Below are positions 46,042-53,713 of a stretch of DNA of 64,000 nt, one piece after another. Below the pieces are notes generated by a model. It worked only from the letters and a program-made list of their open reading frames with translations. It was not told the DNA's origin and made no database searches. This DNA comes from Blautia sp. (lineage in GTDB: Bacteria; Bacillota; Clostridia; Lachnospirales; Lachnospiraceae), in NCBI GenBank assembly GCA_029257775.1, contig JARIAQ010000019.1, positions 157,603 to 221,602 on the forward strand. Direction: 5' to 3'. Made by a program: the position numbers and the translations under genes. Positions within the stretch are counted from its first letter, which is position 1. Each line of letters begins with the position of its first letter.

Positions 46042-47346
46042 ATGAAAAAAAAAGTAGCATTGCATAATTTAGGGTGCAAAGTAAATGCTTATGAATTGGA
46101 AGCCATGCAGGAAATGTTGGAAAAATCAGGATATGAGATTGTCCCTTTTGCACCAGGTGCAGATATCTATATTATCAATACCTGTACTGTGACGAATATC
46201 GCTGACAGGAAGTCTAGACAGATGTTGCATAAGGCAAGAAAAATGAACCCTCAGGCAATTGTCATTGCAGCTGGCTGCTACGTGCAGGCACAAAAGAATA
46301 TGGATCATATTGATGATTCCATTGATATTGTGTTGGGAAATAACAAAAAGCAAGATTTACTTTTTGTTTTGGAAAACTATAAAAAGGATAGTGGACAGGA
46401 AAAAGATATGATAAGTCTGGATAAACCAGTAGAATATGAAGAACTTCAGTTATCCAGTACAGGAGAACATACAAGAGCATATTTGAAAGTGCAAGATGGA
46501 TGTAATCAGTTTTGTAGTTACTGCATTATCCCTTATGTAAGAGGAAGAGTAAGAAGTAGAAAAAAAGAGGAAATATTAAAAGAAGTTCTTCGATTGACTG
46601 AAAATGGGTATCAAGAATTTGTACTTACAGGAATACATTTAAGTTCTTACGGTATAGATTGTGATGATAATCTTTTAAGTTTGATTAAAGAAGTTCATGA
46701 GATTAAAGGGGTAAAGAGGATTCGTTTAGGTTCTTTAGAACCTCGTATTATAACAGAAGAATTTGCAAAAGCCTTGGGAGAGTTGCCGAAAATATGTCCA
46801 CATTTTCATTTGTCTTTACAAAGTGGTTGTGATGCAACTTTAAAAAGAATGAATAGAAAATACAGCGCAGAAGAGTATTTGGAAGGTTGTAGACTTTTAA
46901 GAAAATATTTTAGAAATCCTGCACTGACTACTGATGTAATTGTAGGATTTCCACAGGAGTCTGAAGAAGAATTTGAACAGTCAAAAAAAATGATAGAAAG
47001 TGTGGAATTTTATGAAACACATATCTTTAAATATTCTAGAAGACAAGGAACACGGGCGGCAGAAATGGAAGGACAGATTGACGAAGCTGTGAAAACAGAA
47101 AGAAGTCACAAGCTACTCGAAATGGGAAAAGTGAAAAAACAAAAGTATATGGAAAGTTTTTTAGGAGAAACAGTGGAAGCTCTTTTTGAGGAAACTGCAC
47201 AAATACAAGGGGAAGAATACTGGATTGGATATACAAAGGAGTACTTAAAAGTAGCTACAAAAAGTAAAGAAAATTTAGAAAATCGTATTGTTTTCGGGAA
47301 AGTGGAAAGATTTATTGAAGAAGGGATTTTTATTTGCTCAATATAA
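46042..47346 (+). CDS. mtaB: tRNA t6A37 methylthiotransferase MtaB
   Basis: MtaB adds a methylthio group to t6A37 of tRNA, giving ms2t6A. The 434-aa radical-SAM protein has an N-terminal UPF0004 domain with three cluster cysteines (NLGCKVNAYE, NTCTVTNIADR, AAGCYVQ), the radical-SAM CxxxCxxC (CNQFCSYC) and a C-terminal TRAM domain. The HNLGCKVN start and NTCTVT spelling distinguish MtaB from MiaB and RimO. A GGAATGAGGA stretch acts as the ribosome site. Confidence 0.95.
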   Translation: MKKKVALHNLGCKVNAYELEAMQEMLEKSGYEIVPFAPGADIYIINTCTVTNIADRKSRQMLHKARKMNPQAIVIAAGCYVQAQKNMDHIDDSIDIVLGNNKKQDLLFVLENYKKDSGQEKDMISLDKPVEYEELQLSSTGEHTRAYLKVQDGCNQFCSYCIIPYVRGRVRSRKKEEILKEVLRLTENGYQEFVLTGIHLSSYGIDCDDNLLSLIKEVHEIKGVKRIRLGSLEPRIITEEFAKALGELPKICPHFHLSLQSGCDATLKRMNRKYSAEEYLEGCRLLRKYFRNPALTTDVIVGFPQESEEEFEQSKKMIESVEFYETHIFKYSRRQGTRAAEMEGQIDEAVKTERSHKLLEMGKVKKQKYMESFLGETVEALFEETAQIQGEEYWIGYTKEYLKVATKSKENLENRIVFGKVERFIEEGIFICSI

Positions 47347-47424
47347 TAGTTGAATTTCTAAACAAGATATATTAAAATAAGGATATAGTTGCAGTACTAG
47401 AATGATAGGTAAGGGCGTGAATTT

Positions 47425-47694
47425 ATGGCAAATTTAGAGAACACACAATATTTTAATGTAAAAACAGACCCGGCAGTTCGTGTAAAAGAAGTATTAGATT
47501 TGGTATATAATGCTATGGCGGAGAAAGGATACAATCCGGTGAATCAGATTGTGGGTTATATTATGTCAGGTGATCCCACATATATTACCAGTTATAAGGG
47601 TGCCAGAAGCACAATTATGAAAGTTGAGCGAGATGAACTGGTGGAAGAATTGCTGAAGGAATATATTAAGAATAAATCATGGAAGCGTGATTAA
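47425..47694 (+). CDS. ireB: IreB family regulatory phosphoprotein
   Basis: IreB is a small dimeric phosphoprotein (UPF0297; YrzL in B. subtilis). In Enterococcus it is a substrate of the Ser/Thr kinase IreK and influences cephalosporin resistance. The 89-aa protein has the family signature QYFNVKTDPAVRVKEVL and GDPTYITSYKGAR with conserved Thr residues. It is followed after 3 bases by ruvX, as in B. subtilis (yrzL-yrrK). Confidence 0.95.
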   Translation: MANLENTQYFNVKTDPAVRVKEVLDLVYNAMAEKGYNPVNQIVGYIMSGDPTYITSYKGARSTIMKVERDELVEELLKEYIKNKSWKRD

Positions 47695-47697
47695 CTT

Positions 47698-48132
47698 ATG
47701 AGAATTATGGGATTGGATTATGGTTCAAAAACCATAGGGGTGGCAATTAGCGATCCTCTTGGAATTACTGCACAGGGAATAGAAATTATTCGACGGGAAG
47801 AAGAGAATAAATTAAGAAAATCTTTGCGCAGAGTAGAAGAACTGGTAAAAGAATATGAAGTTTCGGAAATTGTTTTAGGATTTCCGAAACATATGAACAA
47901 TACAATCGGTGAACGGGCGGAAAAATCGCTGCAGCTAAAAGAAGCACTGGAAAGAAGACTGGGCTTGCCCGTTGTAATGTGGGATGAAAGACTCACTACA
48001 GTAGAAGCCAATCGTACTTTAATGGAGACAGGAGTACGTAGAGAGAACAGAGGTAAATATGTAGATATGATAGCTGCTGTATTTATCTTACAAGGTTATT
48101 TAGATGCAAAAGCAAACCCGGGGACAGTTTGA
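47698..48132 (+). CDS. ruvX: Holliday junction resolvase-like protein RuvX (YqgF)
   Basis: This RNase H-fold nuclease family (YqgF/YrrK) is implicated in 16S rRNA 5'-end maturation and annotated as a Holliday junction resolvase. The 144-aa protein has [35 protein letters not shown] and [11 protein letters not shown], with the catalytic acidic residues present. It lies between ireB and the yrzB-like gene. Confidence 0.95.
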   Translation: MRIMGLDYGSKTIGVAISDPLGITAQGIEIIRREEENKLRKSLRRVEELVKEYEVSEIVLGFPKHMNNTIGERAEKSLQLKEALERRLGLPVVMWDERLTTVEANRTLMETGVRRENRGKYVDMIAAVFILQGYLDAKANPGTV

Positions 48133-48185
48133 GAAAGCCTGAACCATAGATGAGGTTTCGGCAAAAGCGAGCATGTGTCCGGGTT
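48115..48185 (+). other. Long-range stem across the ruvX-yrzB gap
   Basis: AACCCGG...ACA near the ruvX stop can pair with TGT-CCGGGTT 60 bases later, enclosing a smaller GCC..AACC/GGTT..GGC stem. It may affect translation of the yrzB-like gene. No T run follows, so it is not an intrinsic terminator. Confidence 0.35.
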
Positions 48186-48226
48186 ATGTGTATGCCTGAA
48201 AAGTGAAGAAGAAAGGACGAAAAAAC

Positions 48227-48493
48227 ATGGAAACAGTAATTTTTGATGGAGAAGACGGAACAGAATTAGAATTTGGAATTTTAGAGCAAACGAGAGTTGC
48301 TGGAATTAATTATCTTTTAGTAATTGATCCAGAAGAAAACGATGAAGAAAACGGAAGTGCGGCGTACATTTTAAAGGATATTTCAGAGGATGGCGATGAA
48401 GAAGGCTGCTATGTATTCGTAGAAGATGATACGGAATACGATGCGGTTTATAAAGTCTTTGCAGCCATGTTAGATGACATTGATTTTGAATAG
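48227..48493 (+). CDS. DUF1292 family protein (YrzB-like)
   Basis: This is an 88-aa, very acidic protein of unknown function (DUF1292; YrzB in B. subtilis), always found in the ireB-ruvX neighbourhood. The pattern METVIFDGEDGTELEFGILEQT followed by NYLLVIDPE is typical. The tracked GTG start at 48203 has no RBS. The ATG at 48227 follows GAAAGGA. Confidence 0.88.
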   Translation: METVIFDGEDGTELEFGILEQTRVAGINYLLVIDPEENDEENGSAAYILKDISEDGDEEGCYVFVEDDTEYDAVYKVFAAMLDDIDFE

Positions 48494-48519
48494 GAGCGGA
48501 AATAATTGGAGGAAGAAAA

Positions 48520-50187
48520 TTGAAAAAAAATAATAATGGAAAATTGCGTATCATTCCATTGGGCGGACTGGAACAGATTGGAATGAACATCACTGCTTTC
48601 GAATATGAGGACAGTATTATCGTAGTAGATTGCGGACTTTCTTTTCCGGAAGACGATATGCTGGGAATTGATTTAGTAATTCCAGATGTCACATATTTAA
48701 AAGAAAATATTGATAAAGTAAAGGGGTTCGTTATTACTCATGGACATGAGGATCATATAGGAGCCTTACCTTATGTTTTAAGAGAAATCAATGTACCTAT
48801 TTATGCTACAAAGCTTACAGTAGGACTTATTGATAATAAATTAAAAGAGCATAACTTATTAAGAAACACAAAAAGAAAAGTGATTAAACATGGACAGTCT
48901 ATTAATCTAGGCTGCTTCCGTATTGAATTTATAAAGACAAATCATAGTATCCAAGATGCATCTGCACTTGCAATTTATTCGCCGGCAGGTATTGTTATCC
49001 ATACAGGTGATTTTAAAGTGGATTATACGCCGGTATTTGGAGATGCCATTGATTTACAGAGATTTGCGGAAATAGGTAAAAAAGGTGTTTTAGCGCTGAT
49101 GTGTGATAGTACCAATGCAGAGAGAAAAGGTTTCACTATGTCAGAAAGAACCGTGGGAAAAACATTTGATAATATTTTTGCAGAGCATAAAAACACTAGA
49201 ATTATTATTGCTACATTTGCTTCTAATGTAGACCGTGTGCAACAGATTATTAATTCGGCATATAAGTATGGCAGAAAAGTAGCTGTAGAAGGAAGAAGTA
49301 TGGTTAATGTTATTGGTACTGCTGCAGAGTTGGGATATTTGCAGATACCAGATAAAACATTGATTGATATTGATCAGATTAAAAATTATCCTGATGATAA
49401 AGTTGTTTTGATCACAACAGGAAGCCAGGGAGAGTCTATGGCAGCATTATCCAGAATGGCTGCTAACATTCATAAAAAAGTTACCATTAAACCAAATGAT
49501 ACTATTATTTTTAGTTCTAATCCAATTCCTGGAAATGAGAAAGCAGTTTCCAGAGTGATTAATGAATTAAGCCGAAAAGGTGCTGATGTTATTTTTCAAG
49601 ATGCTCATGTATCAGGACATGCGTGTCAGGAAGAAATTAAGTTAATTTATTCTCTGGTAAAACCAAAATATTCTATCCCTGTTCATGGTGAATATCGTCA
49701 TTTAAAGGCTCAGGCACAGATTGCCAGCGATTTAGGGATTCCTAAGGAAAATATTTTTATTCTTTCATCAGGGGATGTTTTAGAATTGAATGAAGAAGAA
49801 CCTGCAAAAGTAAAGGAAAAGGTTCGCACAGGAGCGATTCTGGTAGATGGATTAGGTGTAGGCGATGTAGGCAATATTGTATTAAGAGATAGACAACATC
49901 TAGCAGAAGATGGCATTATGATTGTGGTACTTACACTGGAAAAACGCAGTAGCAGACTTCTGGCAGGACCCGATATTGTATCAAGAGGTTTTGTTTATGT
50001 AAGAGAGTCTGAGGATTTGATGGATGAAGCAAGAATTGTAGTAGAAGACGCAATTGATGTATGTCTGGATAAGCATATTACAGATTGGGGAAAAATTAAG
50101 AATACGATTAAAGATTCTTTGGGAGATTTTCTGTGGAAACGTACAAAGAGAAACCCAATGATTTTACCAATCATTATGGAGGCATAA
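48520..50187 (+). CDS. rnj: Ribonuclease J
   Basis: RNase J is a metallo-beta-lactamase/beta-CASP enzyme with 5'-3' exo- and endonuclease activity, central to mRNA turnover in Firmicutes. The 555-aa protein shows THGHEDHIGALPY (catalytic metal ligands), HTGDFKVD, and CDSTNAERKG with the beta-CASP insert and C-terminal domain. The start is TTG with GGAGGA upstream. It lies inside what is otherwise the conserved yrzB-mltG gene order and is followed after 1 base by a YlbF-family gene. Confidence 0.96.
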   Translation: MKKNNNGKLRIIPLGGLEQIGMNITAFEYEDSIIVVDCGLSFPEDDMLGIDLVIPDVTYLKENIDKVKGFVITHGHEDHIGALPYVLREINVPIYATKLTVGLIDNKLKEHNLLRNTKRKVIKHGQSINLGCFRIEFIKTNHSIQDASALAIYSPAGIVIHTGDFKVDYTPVFGDAIDLQRFAEIGKKGVLALMCDSTNAERKGFTMSERTVGKTFDNIFAEHKNTRIIIATFASNVDRVQQIINSAYKYGRKVAVEGRSMVNVIGTAAELGYLQIPDKTLIDIDQIKNYPDDKVVLITTGSQGESMAALSRMAANIHKKVTIKPNDTIIFSSNPIPGNEKAVSRVINELSRKGADVIFQDAHVSGHACQEEIKLIYSLVKPKYSIPVHGEYRHLKAQAQIASDLGIPKENIFILSSGDVLELNEEEPAKVKEKVRTGAILVDGLGVGDVGNIVLRDRQHLAEDGIMIVVLTLEKRSSRLLAGPDIVSRGFVYVRESEDLMDEARIVVEDAIDVCLDKHITDWGKIKNTIKDSLGDFLWKRTKRNPMILPIIMEA

Positions 50188-50188
50188 T

Positions 50189-50530
50189 ATGAGTTTTATT
50201 GACACCTGCACAGAGATGTTAATTTCCGCTATTAAGAACGGTAATGCTTATAAACAGTATTGTGCAGCGTTAGAGGAAATTAAAAAAACTCCGGGATTAA
50301 AGGAACAGGTAGATGAACTTCGGCGTTTGAATTATCAAATTCAAAATCAAAATAGTGATATGAACTTAGATGTAGCTTTGGAAAATCTGGATGAAAAGAT
50401 TGAAAAGTTATGTAGAATAGTAGAAGTTAATCAATTTTTGGATGCAGAAATGGCATTATGTCGCCAGCTTCAGGAGATTAGTACAGCAATTCATCAGGGA
50501 ATTTATCTGGATATACCGGATTTGTCATAA
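50189..50530 (+). CDS. YlbF/YmcA family regulator
   Basis: This 113-aa all-helical protein belongs to the Com_YlbF family. In B. subtilis YlbF, YmcA and YaaT form a complex that directs RNase Y in mRNA maturation and affects competence, biofilm formation and sporulation. The gene starts one base after the RNase J stop, so the two are co-translated. This suggests that in this lineage the family member works with RNA decay enzymes (inference). Confidence 0.85.
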   Translation: MSFIDTCTEMLISAIKNGNAYKQYCAALEEIKKTPGLKEQVDELRRLNYQIQNQNSDMNLDVALENLDEKIEKLCRIVEVNQFLDAEMALCRQLQEISTAIHQGIYLDIPDLS

Positions 50531-50545
50531 GTCAAGGAGAACAAC

Positions 50546-51058
50546 ATGGGAAAACAAATCAGAAAGCAGAAAAAATCATCTATAATAGCAGGAGCTTTTT
50601 TTCGATTTGCTCTTTATCTTTGTGTAGTTGTCTGCATCATTTATATAGGAAAATCAGCCTATGATTTTGGTTATGAGATTTTTAATCAGGAAACTATGGA
50701 TAATGAAGAAAATGGAAGAGATGTTACTATTGTTATAAAAGAAGGAGATTCCCCATATCAGATCGGAAAAACCTTGAAAAAGAAGGGGCTGATTGGCGAT
50801 CCAAAAATATTTGTAGCCCAGGAAATGCTTTCTAGCTACAAAGGAAAGCTCCAGATGGGGACTTATATTTTAAACACAAGTATGACTCCAGATGAAATGA
50901 TGGAGATTATGGCAAGAGAAAATACAGAAGGACAGCCAGATCAGACAAATGTTGGAGGAAAAGCAAAAGAAGGTAGTTCTGAAATACAGGACGGTTCCAG
51001 TTCGTCACCTAAAGAGGTGGATGAGTCTTCTCAGGAAGAAGGAGGAGGAGAATCGTGA
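50546..51058 (+). CDS. MltG-like membrane protein lacking the catalytic domain
   Basis: The 170-aa protein has an N-terminal basic stretch and one membrane helix (about 15-37), then a LysM-like/YceG N-terminal domain (DVTIVIKEGDSPYQIGKTLKKKGLIGDPKIF, later LQMGTYILNTSMTPDEMM). It then ends in a Ser/Glu-rich tail instead of the roughly 200-aa endolytic transglycosylase domain with its catalytic Glu. Its position before trmR equals that of mltG (yrrL) in B. subtilis. It may be a non-enzymatic anchor or regulator. It overlaps the next gene by 4 bases. Confidence 0.82.
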   Translation: MGKQIRKQKKSSIIAGAFFRFALYLCVVVCIIYIGKSAYDFGYEIFNQETMDNEENGRDVTIVIKEGDSPYQIGKTLKKKGLIGDPKIFVAQEMLSSYKGKLQMGTYILNTSMTPDEMMEIMARENTEGQPDQTNVGGKAKEGSSEIQDGSSSSPKEVDESSQEEGGGES

Positions 51059-51696
51059 TTGTAGATGAAAGAATGGTCACATATATTAATTCTCTGGATA
51101 AAGGGAATACGCCTTTTTTAAATGAATTAGAAAAAGAGGCATTGGCAAATTATGTTCCAATTATTCGCAAAGAAATGCAAAGTTTTTTAAAGGTGCTTTT
51201 ACAAATAAAAGCACCTTTAAGGATTTTAGAGGTAGGAACAGCGGTAGGATTTTCTACAATTTTGATGAGCACTTATGCGCCAAAAGAATGTAAAATCGTA
51301 ACGATTGAAAATTATGAAAAGAGAATCCCCATTGCAAGAGAAAATTTTAAAAAAGTTGGAAAAGAAGAACAAATTCAGCTTTTAGAAGGAGATGCGAAAG
51401 AAGTTTTAAAGAAACTTTCAGACCCCTTTGATTTTATTTTTATGGATGCAGCAAAAGGACAGTATATTAATTTTTTACCAGATGTTTTGCGTCTTTTGAA
51501 AACAGGTGGGATTTTATTGTCTGATAATGTATTGCAAGATGGTGATATTATAGAATCGCATTTTGCTGTGGAAAGACGGAATCGTACAATCTACAAACGA
51601 ATGAGAGAATATTTGTATGTTCTGAAACATCATGAGTTATTAGAGACATCCATTTTACCTTTGGGAGATGGTGTTACACTTAGTATTAAGAAATAA
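51055..51696 (+). CDS. trmR: O-methyltransferase, probable tRNA 5-hydroxyuridine methyltransferase TrmR
   Basis: The 213-aa class I SAM methyltransferase shows LEVGTAVGFSTI and FIFMDAAKGQY. By position (after the mltG homologue and before a U32 gene) it corresponds to B. subtilis YrrM/TrmR, which converts ho5U34 to mo5U34 in tRNA. The start is GTG overlapping the previous stop, with GGAGGAGGAG upstream. A perfect 14-bp inverted repeat lies inside the coding region (51187-51220). Confidence 0.85.
   Translation: MIVDERMVTYINSLDKGNTPFLNELEKEALANYVPIIRKEMQSFLKVLLQIKAPLRILEVGTAVGFSTILMSTYAPKECKIVTIENYEKRIPIARENFKKVGKEEQIQLLEGDAKEVLKKLSDPFDFIFMDAAKGQYINFLPDVLRLLKTGGILLSDNVLQDGDIIESHFAVERRNRTIYKRMREYLYVLKHHELLETSILPLGDGVTLSIKK
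51187..51220 (+). repeat. Perfect 14-bp inverted repeat inside trmR
   Basis: TTAAAGGTGCTTTT-ACAAAT-AAAAGCACCTTTAA. The repeat is fully within codons of the methyltransferase and can form a stable mRNA hairpin. No T run follows. Confidence 0.85.
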
Positions 51697-51709
51697 TAGG
51701 AGGATTAAA

Positions 51710-52945
51710 ATGCTTCGGAAACCAGAATTATTAATTCCGGCAAGCAGTCTGGAAGTGTTAAAGATTGCGGTTATGTTTGGAGCAGATGCTGTTTATATTG
51801 GAGGAGAAGCTTTTGGTTTAAGAGCAAAGGCAAAAAATTTTTCCATGGAAGATATGAGAGAGGGCATTATTTTTGCACACAAACATGGAGTAAAAGTATA
51901 TGTAACAGCTAATATTCTTGCACATAATGAGGATTTAGAAGGTGTGAGAGAATATTTTGAAGAATTAAGAGAAATTGCACCAGATGCGCTGATTATTTCA
52001 GACCCAGGTGTTTTTATGATAGCCAAAGAGGTATGTCCTGAAATAGAAAGACATATTAGTACACAAGCAAATAATACCAATTATGGAACATATGATTTTT
52101 GGTGGAATTTGGGAGCAAAGAGAGTAGTAAGTGCAAGAGAATTATCATTGGAAGAAATTAAGGAAATAAGACAGAGAATTCCAGAAGAGATGGAAATAGA
52201 AAGTTTTATTCATGGGGCTATGTGTATTTCTTATTCTGGTCGTTGTCTTTTATCTAATTATTTTACAGGTAGAGATGCGAATAGAGGAGCTTGTACACAT
52301 CCATGCCGTTGGAAATATTCTATTGTAGAGGAAACAAGACCGGGAGAAGTGATGCCCGTTTATGAAAATGAAAGAGGCACATATATTTTCAATTCTAAGG
52401 ATTTGTGCATGATAGAGCATATAGATGATATTATTGATGCAGGAATTGATAGTTTGAAAATTGAAGGAAGAATGAAAACAGCATTGTATGTGGCAACAGT
52501 TGCAAGGACTTATCGAAAAGCTATTGACGATTATTTAAAAGATCCAAACTGTTATAAGGAAAATATGCCATGGTATAAGGAACAGATTAAAAGTTGTACA
52601 TACAGACAATTTACTACTGGATTTTTTTATGGAAAACCAGATGAGACCACACAGATTTATGATAACAACACCTATGAAAAAGGATATACTTATCTGGGAT
52701 ATGCAGAAGAAAAGAGAGAAGATGGCCTCTGTCGCATCACCCAGAGAAATAAATTCTTGCTGGGTGAAACGATTGAGATTATGAAACCAGATGGAAGAAA
52801 TCTTCAGGTTACAGTAAAGGGGATTTTTGATGAAGATGGTCAGTCTATGGAAAGTGCTCCTCATCCACAGCAAACCTTGTATGTGGATTTTGGAACAGAA
52901 ATAGAAGTGTATGATATTTTAAGAAGAAAGGAAGAAGCTTCTTAA
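51710..52945 (+). CDS. trhP: U32 family peptidase, probable tRNA hydroxylation protein TrhP
   Basis: U32 proteins such as TrhP (YrrO in B. subtilis) take part in prephenate-dependent 5-hydroxylation of tRNA U34, supplying substrate for TrmR. The 411-aa protein shows LLIPASSLEVLKIAVMFGADAVYIGG and the family signature ESFIHGAMCISYSGRCLLS plus further cysteines in RGACTHPCRW. The start follows AGGAGG. Only one U32 gene is present here, versus yrrN and yrrO in B. subtilis. Its 3' end overlaps the convergent sigK by 27 bases. Confidence 0.88.
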   Translation: MLRKPELLIPASSLEVLKIAVMFGADAVYIGGEAFGLRAKAKNFSMEDMREGIIFAHKHGVKVYVTANILAHNEDLEGVREYFEELREIAPDALIISDPGVFMIAKEVCPEIERHISTQANNTNYGTYDFWWNLGAKRVVSARELSLEEIKEIRQRIPEEMEIESFIHGAMCISYSGRCLLSNYFTGRDANRGACTHPCRWKYSIVEETRPGEVMPVYENERGTYIFNSKDLCMIEHIDDIIDAGIDSLKIEGRMKTALYVATVARTYRKAIDDYLKDPNCYKENMPWYKEQIKSCTYRQFTTGFFYGKPDETTQIYDNNTYEKGYTYLGYAEEKREDGLCRITQRNKFLLGETIEIMKPDGRNLQVTVKGIFDEDGQSMESAPHPQQTLYVDFGTEIEVYDILRRKEEAS

Positions 52946-53545
52946 TTTTAAAATAGCATTTTTTTCAATACGAGATACGTAAGAGCGGCTGATATTCAGT
53001 CGCTTTGCTATTTCTCGTTGTGTCAGTTCCTTTTCTCCATAAAGACCATATCGTAGTTTAAGAATTTCGTTTTCTCGTTTTGTGAGAACTTTTGGAAGTA
53101 GTTCATATAGACGTGCAATATCTTGTTTTAAGGAATAATTTTGTACCACATCTACAGGTTCTGTTTCGATAATATCAAGCAGACTGATTTCATTGCCCTC
53201 TTTATCTGTGCCAATAGGATCATAAAGGGAGACTTCTCGATTGATTTTCTTTTTAGAGCGAAGAAGCATGAGAAGTTCATTGTCGATACAACGGGCTGCA
53301 TAAGTGGAAAGCCTGCTTGCTTTTTTTTCATCAAAGGTATGGATAGCTTTAATAAGCCCGATGGTGCCAATGGATATTAAGTCGTCCATTTCCTCTGGAG
53401 CACCCTGATATTTTTTTACAATATGTGCAACCAAACGTAGGTTTCGTTCAATTAAAATGTTTTTTGCCTGTAGGCTGCCCTGTTTGTATTCCTGAAGATA
53501 ATAGCTTTCTTCTTCTGAAGTCAGGGGCTTAAGAAATGTTTTCAC
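52919..53545 (-). CDS. sigK: RNA polymerase sporulation sigma factor SigK
   Basis: SigK directs late mother-cell transcription in sporulation. The 208-aa sigma-70 protein has region 2 (NLRLVAHIVKKYQG, DDLISIGTIGLIKAI), region 3 and region 4 with an HTH (LTQREIAKRLNISRSYVSRIE). It is a single uninterrupted gene with no skin element, and the start is GTG with GAGGT upstream. An in-frame stop four codons upstream shows there is no room for the N-terminal pro-sequence of B. subtilis SigK. Confidence 0.92.
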   Translation of the reverse strand: MKTFLKPLTSEEESYYLQEYKQGSLQAKNILIERNLRLVAHIVKKYQGAPEEMDDLISIGTIGLIKAIHTFDEKKASRLSTYAARCIDNELLMLLRSKKKINREVSLYDPIGTDKEGNEISLLDIIETEPVDVVQNYSLKQDIARLYELLPKVLTKRENEILKLRYGLYGEKELTQREIAKRLNISRSYVSRIEKNAILKLRSFFLSS

Positions 53546-53573
53546 ACAAGCTTACCTCATTATAGTTTAATTA

Positions 53574-53602
53574 TAGTTTATGTTGAGAAAATAGATTTAG
53601 TG
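53574..53602 (-). promoter_or_regulatory. SigK/SigE-like promoter of sigK
   Basis: Read on the minus strand: CACT, a 16-base gap and CATAAACTA, matching the mACm...CATAnnnTA pattern of mother-cell sigma factors. This would allow autoregulation or SigE control. Confidence 0.4.
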
Positions 53603-53713
53603 CTTTTCCATTGTAAAATACAAAGAAATATGGTAAAGTAAACATATCAAAATTCTAAAATTCAGGCGTTTCAGCCAAATAATTCCAAATAAAAATAGCA
53701 TATAGGAGGTATT

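Noticed and set aside
53141-53380. 79-aa plus-strand ORF opposite sigK
   Set aside because: Shadow of sigK; no supporting signal.
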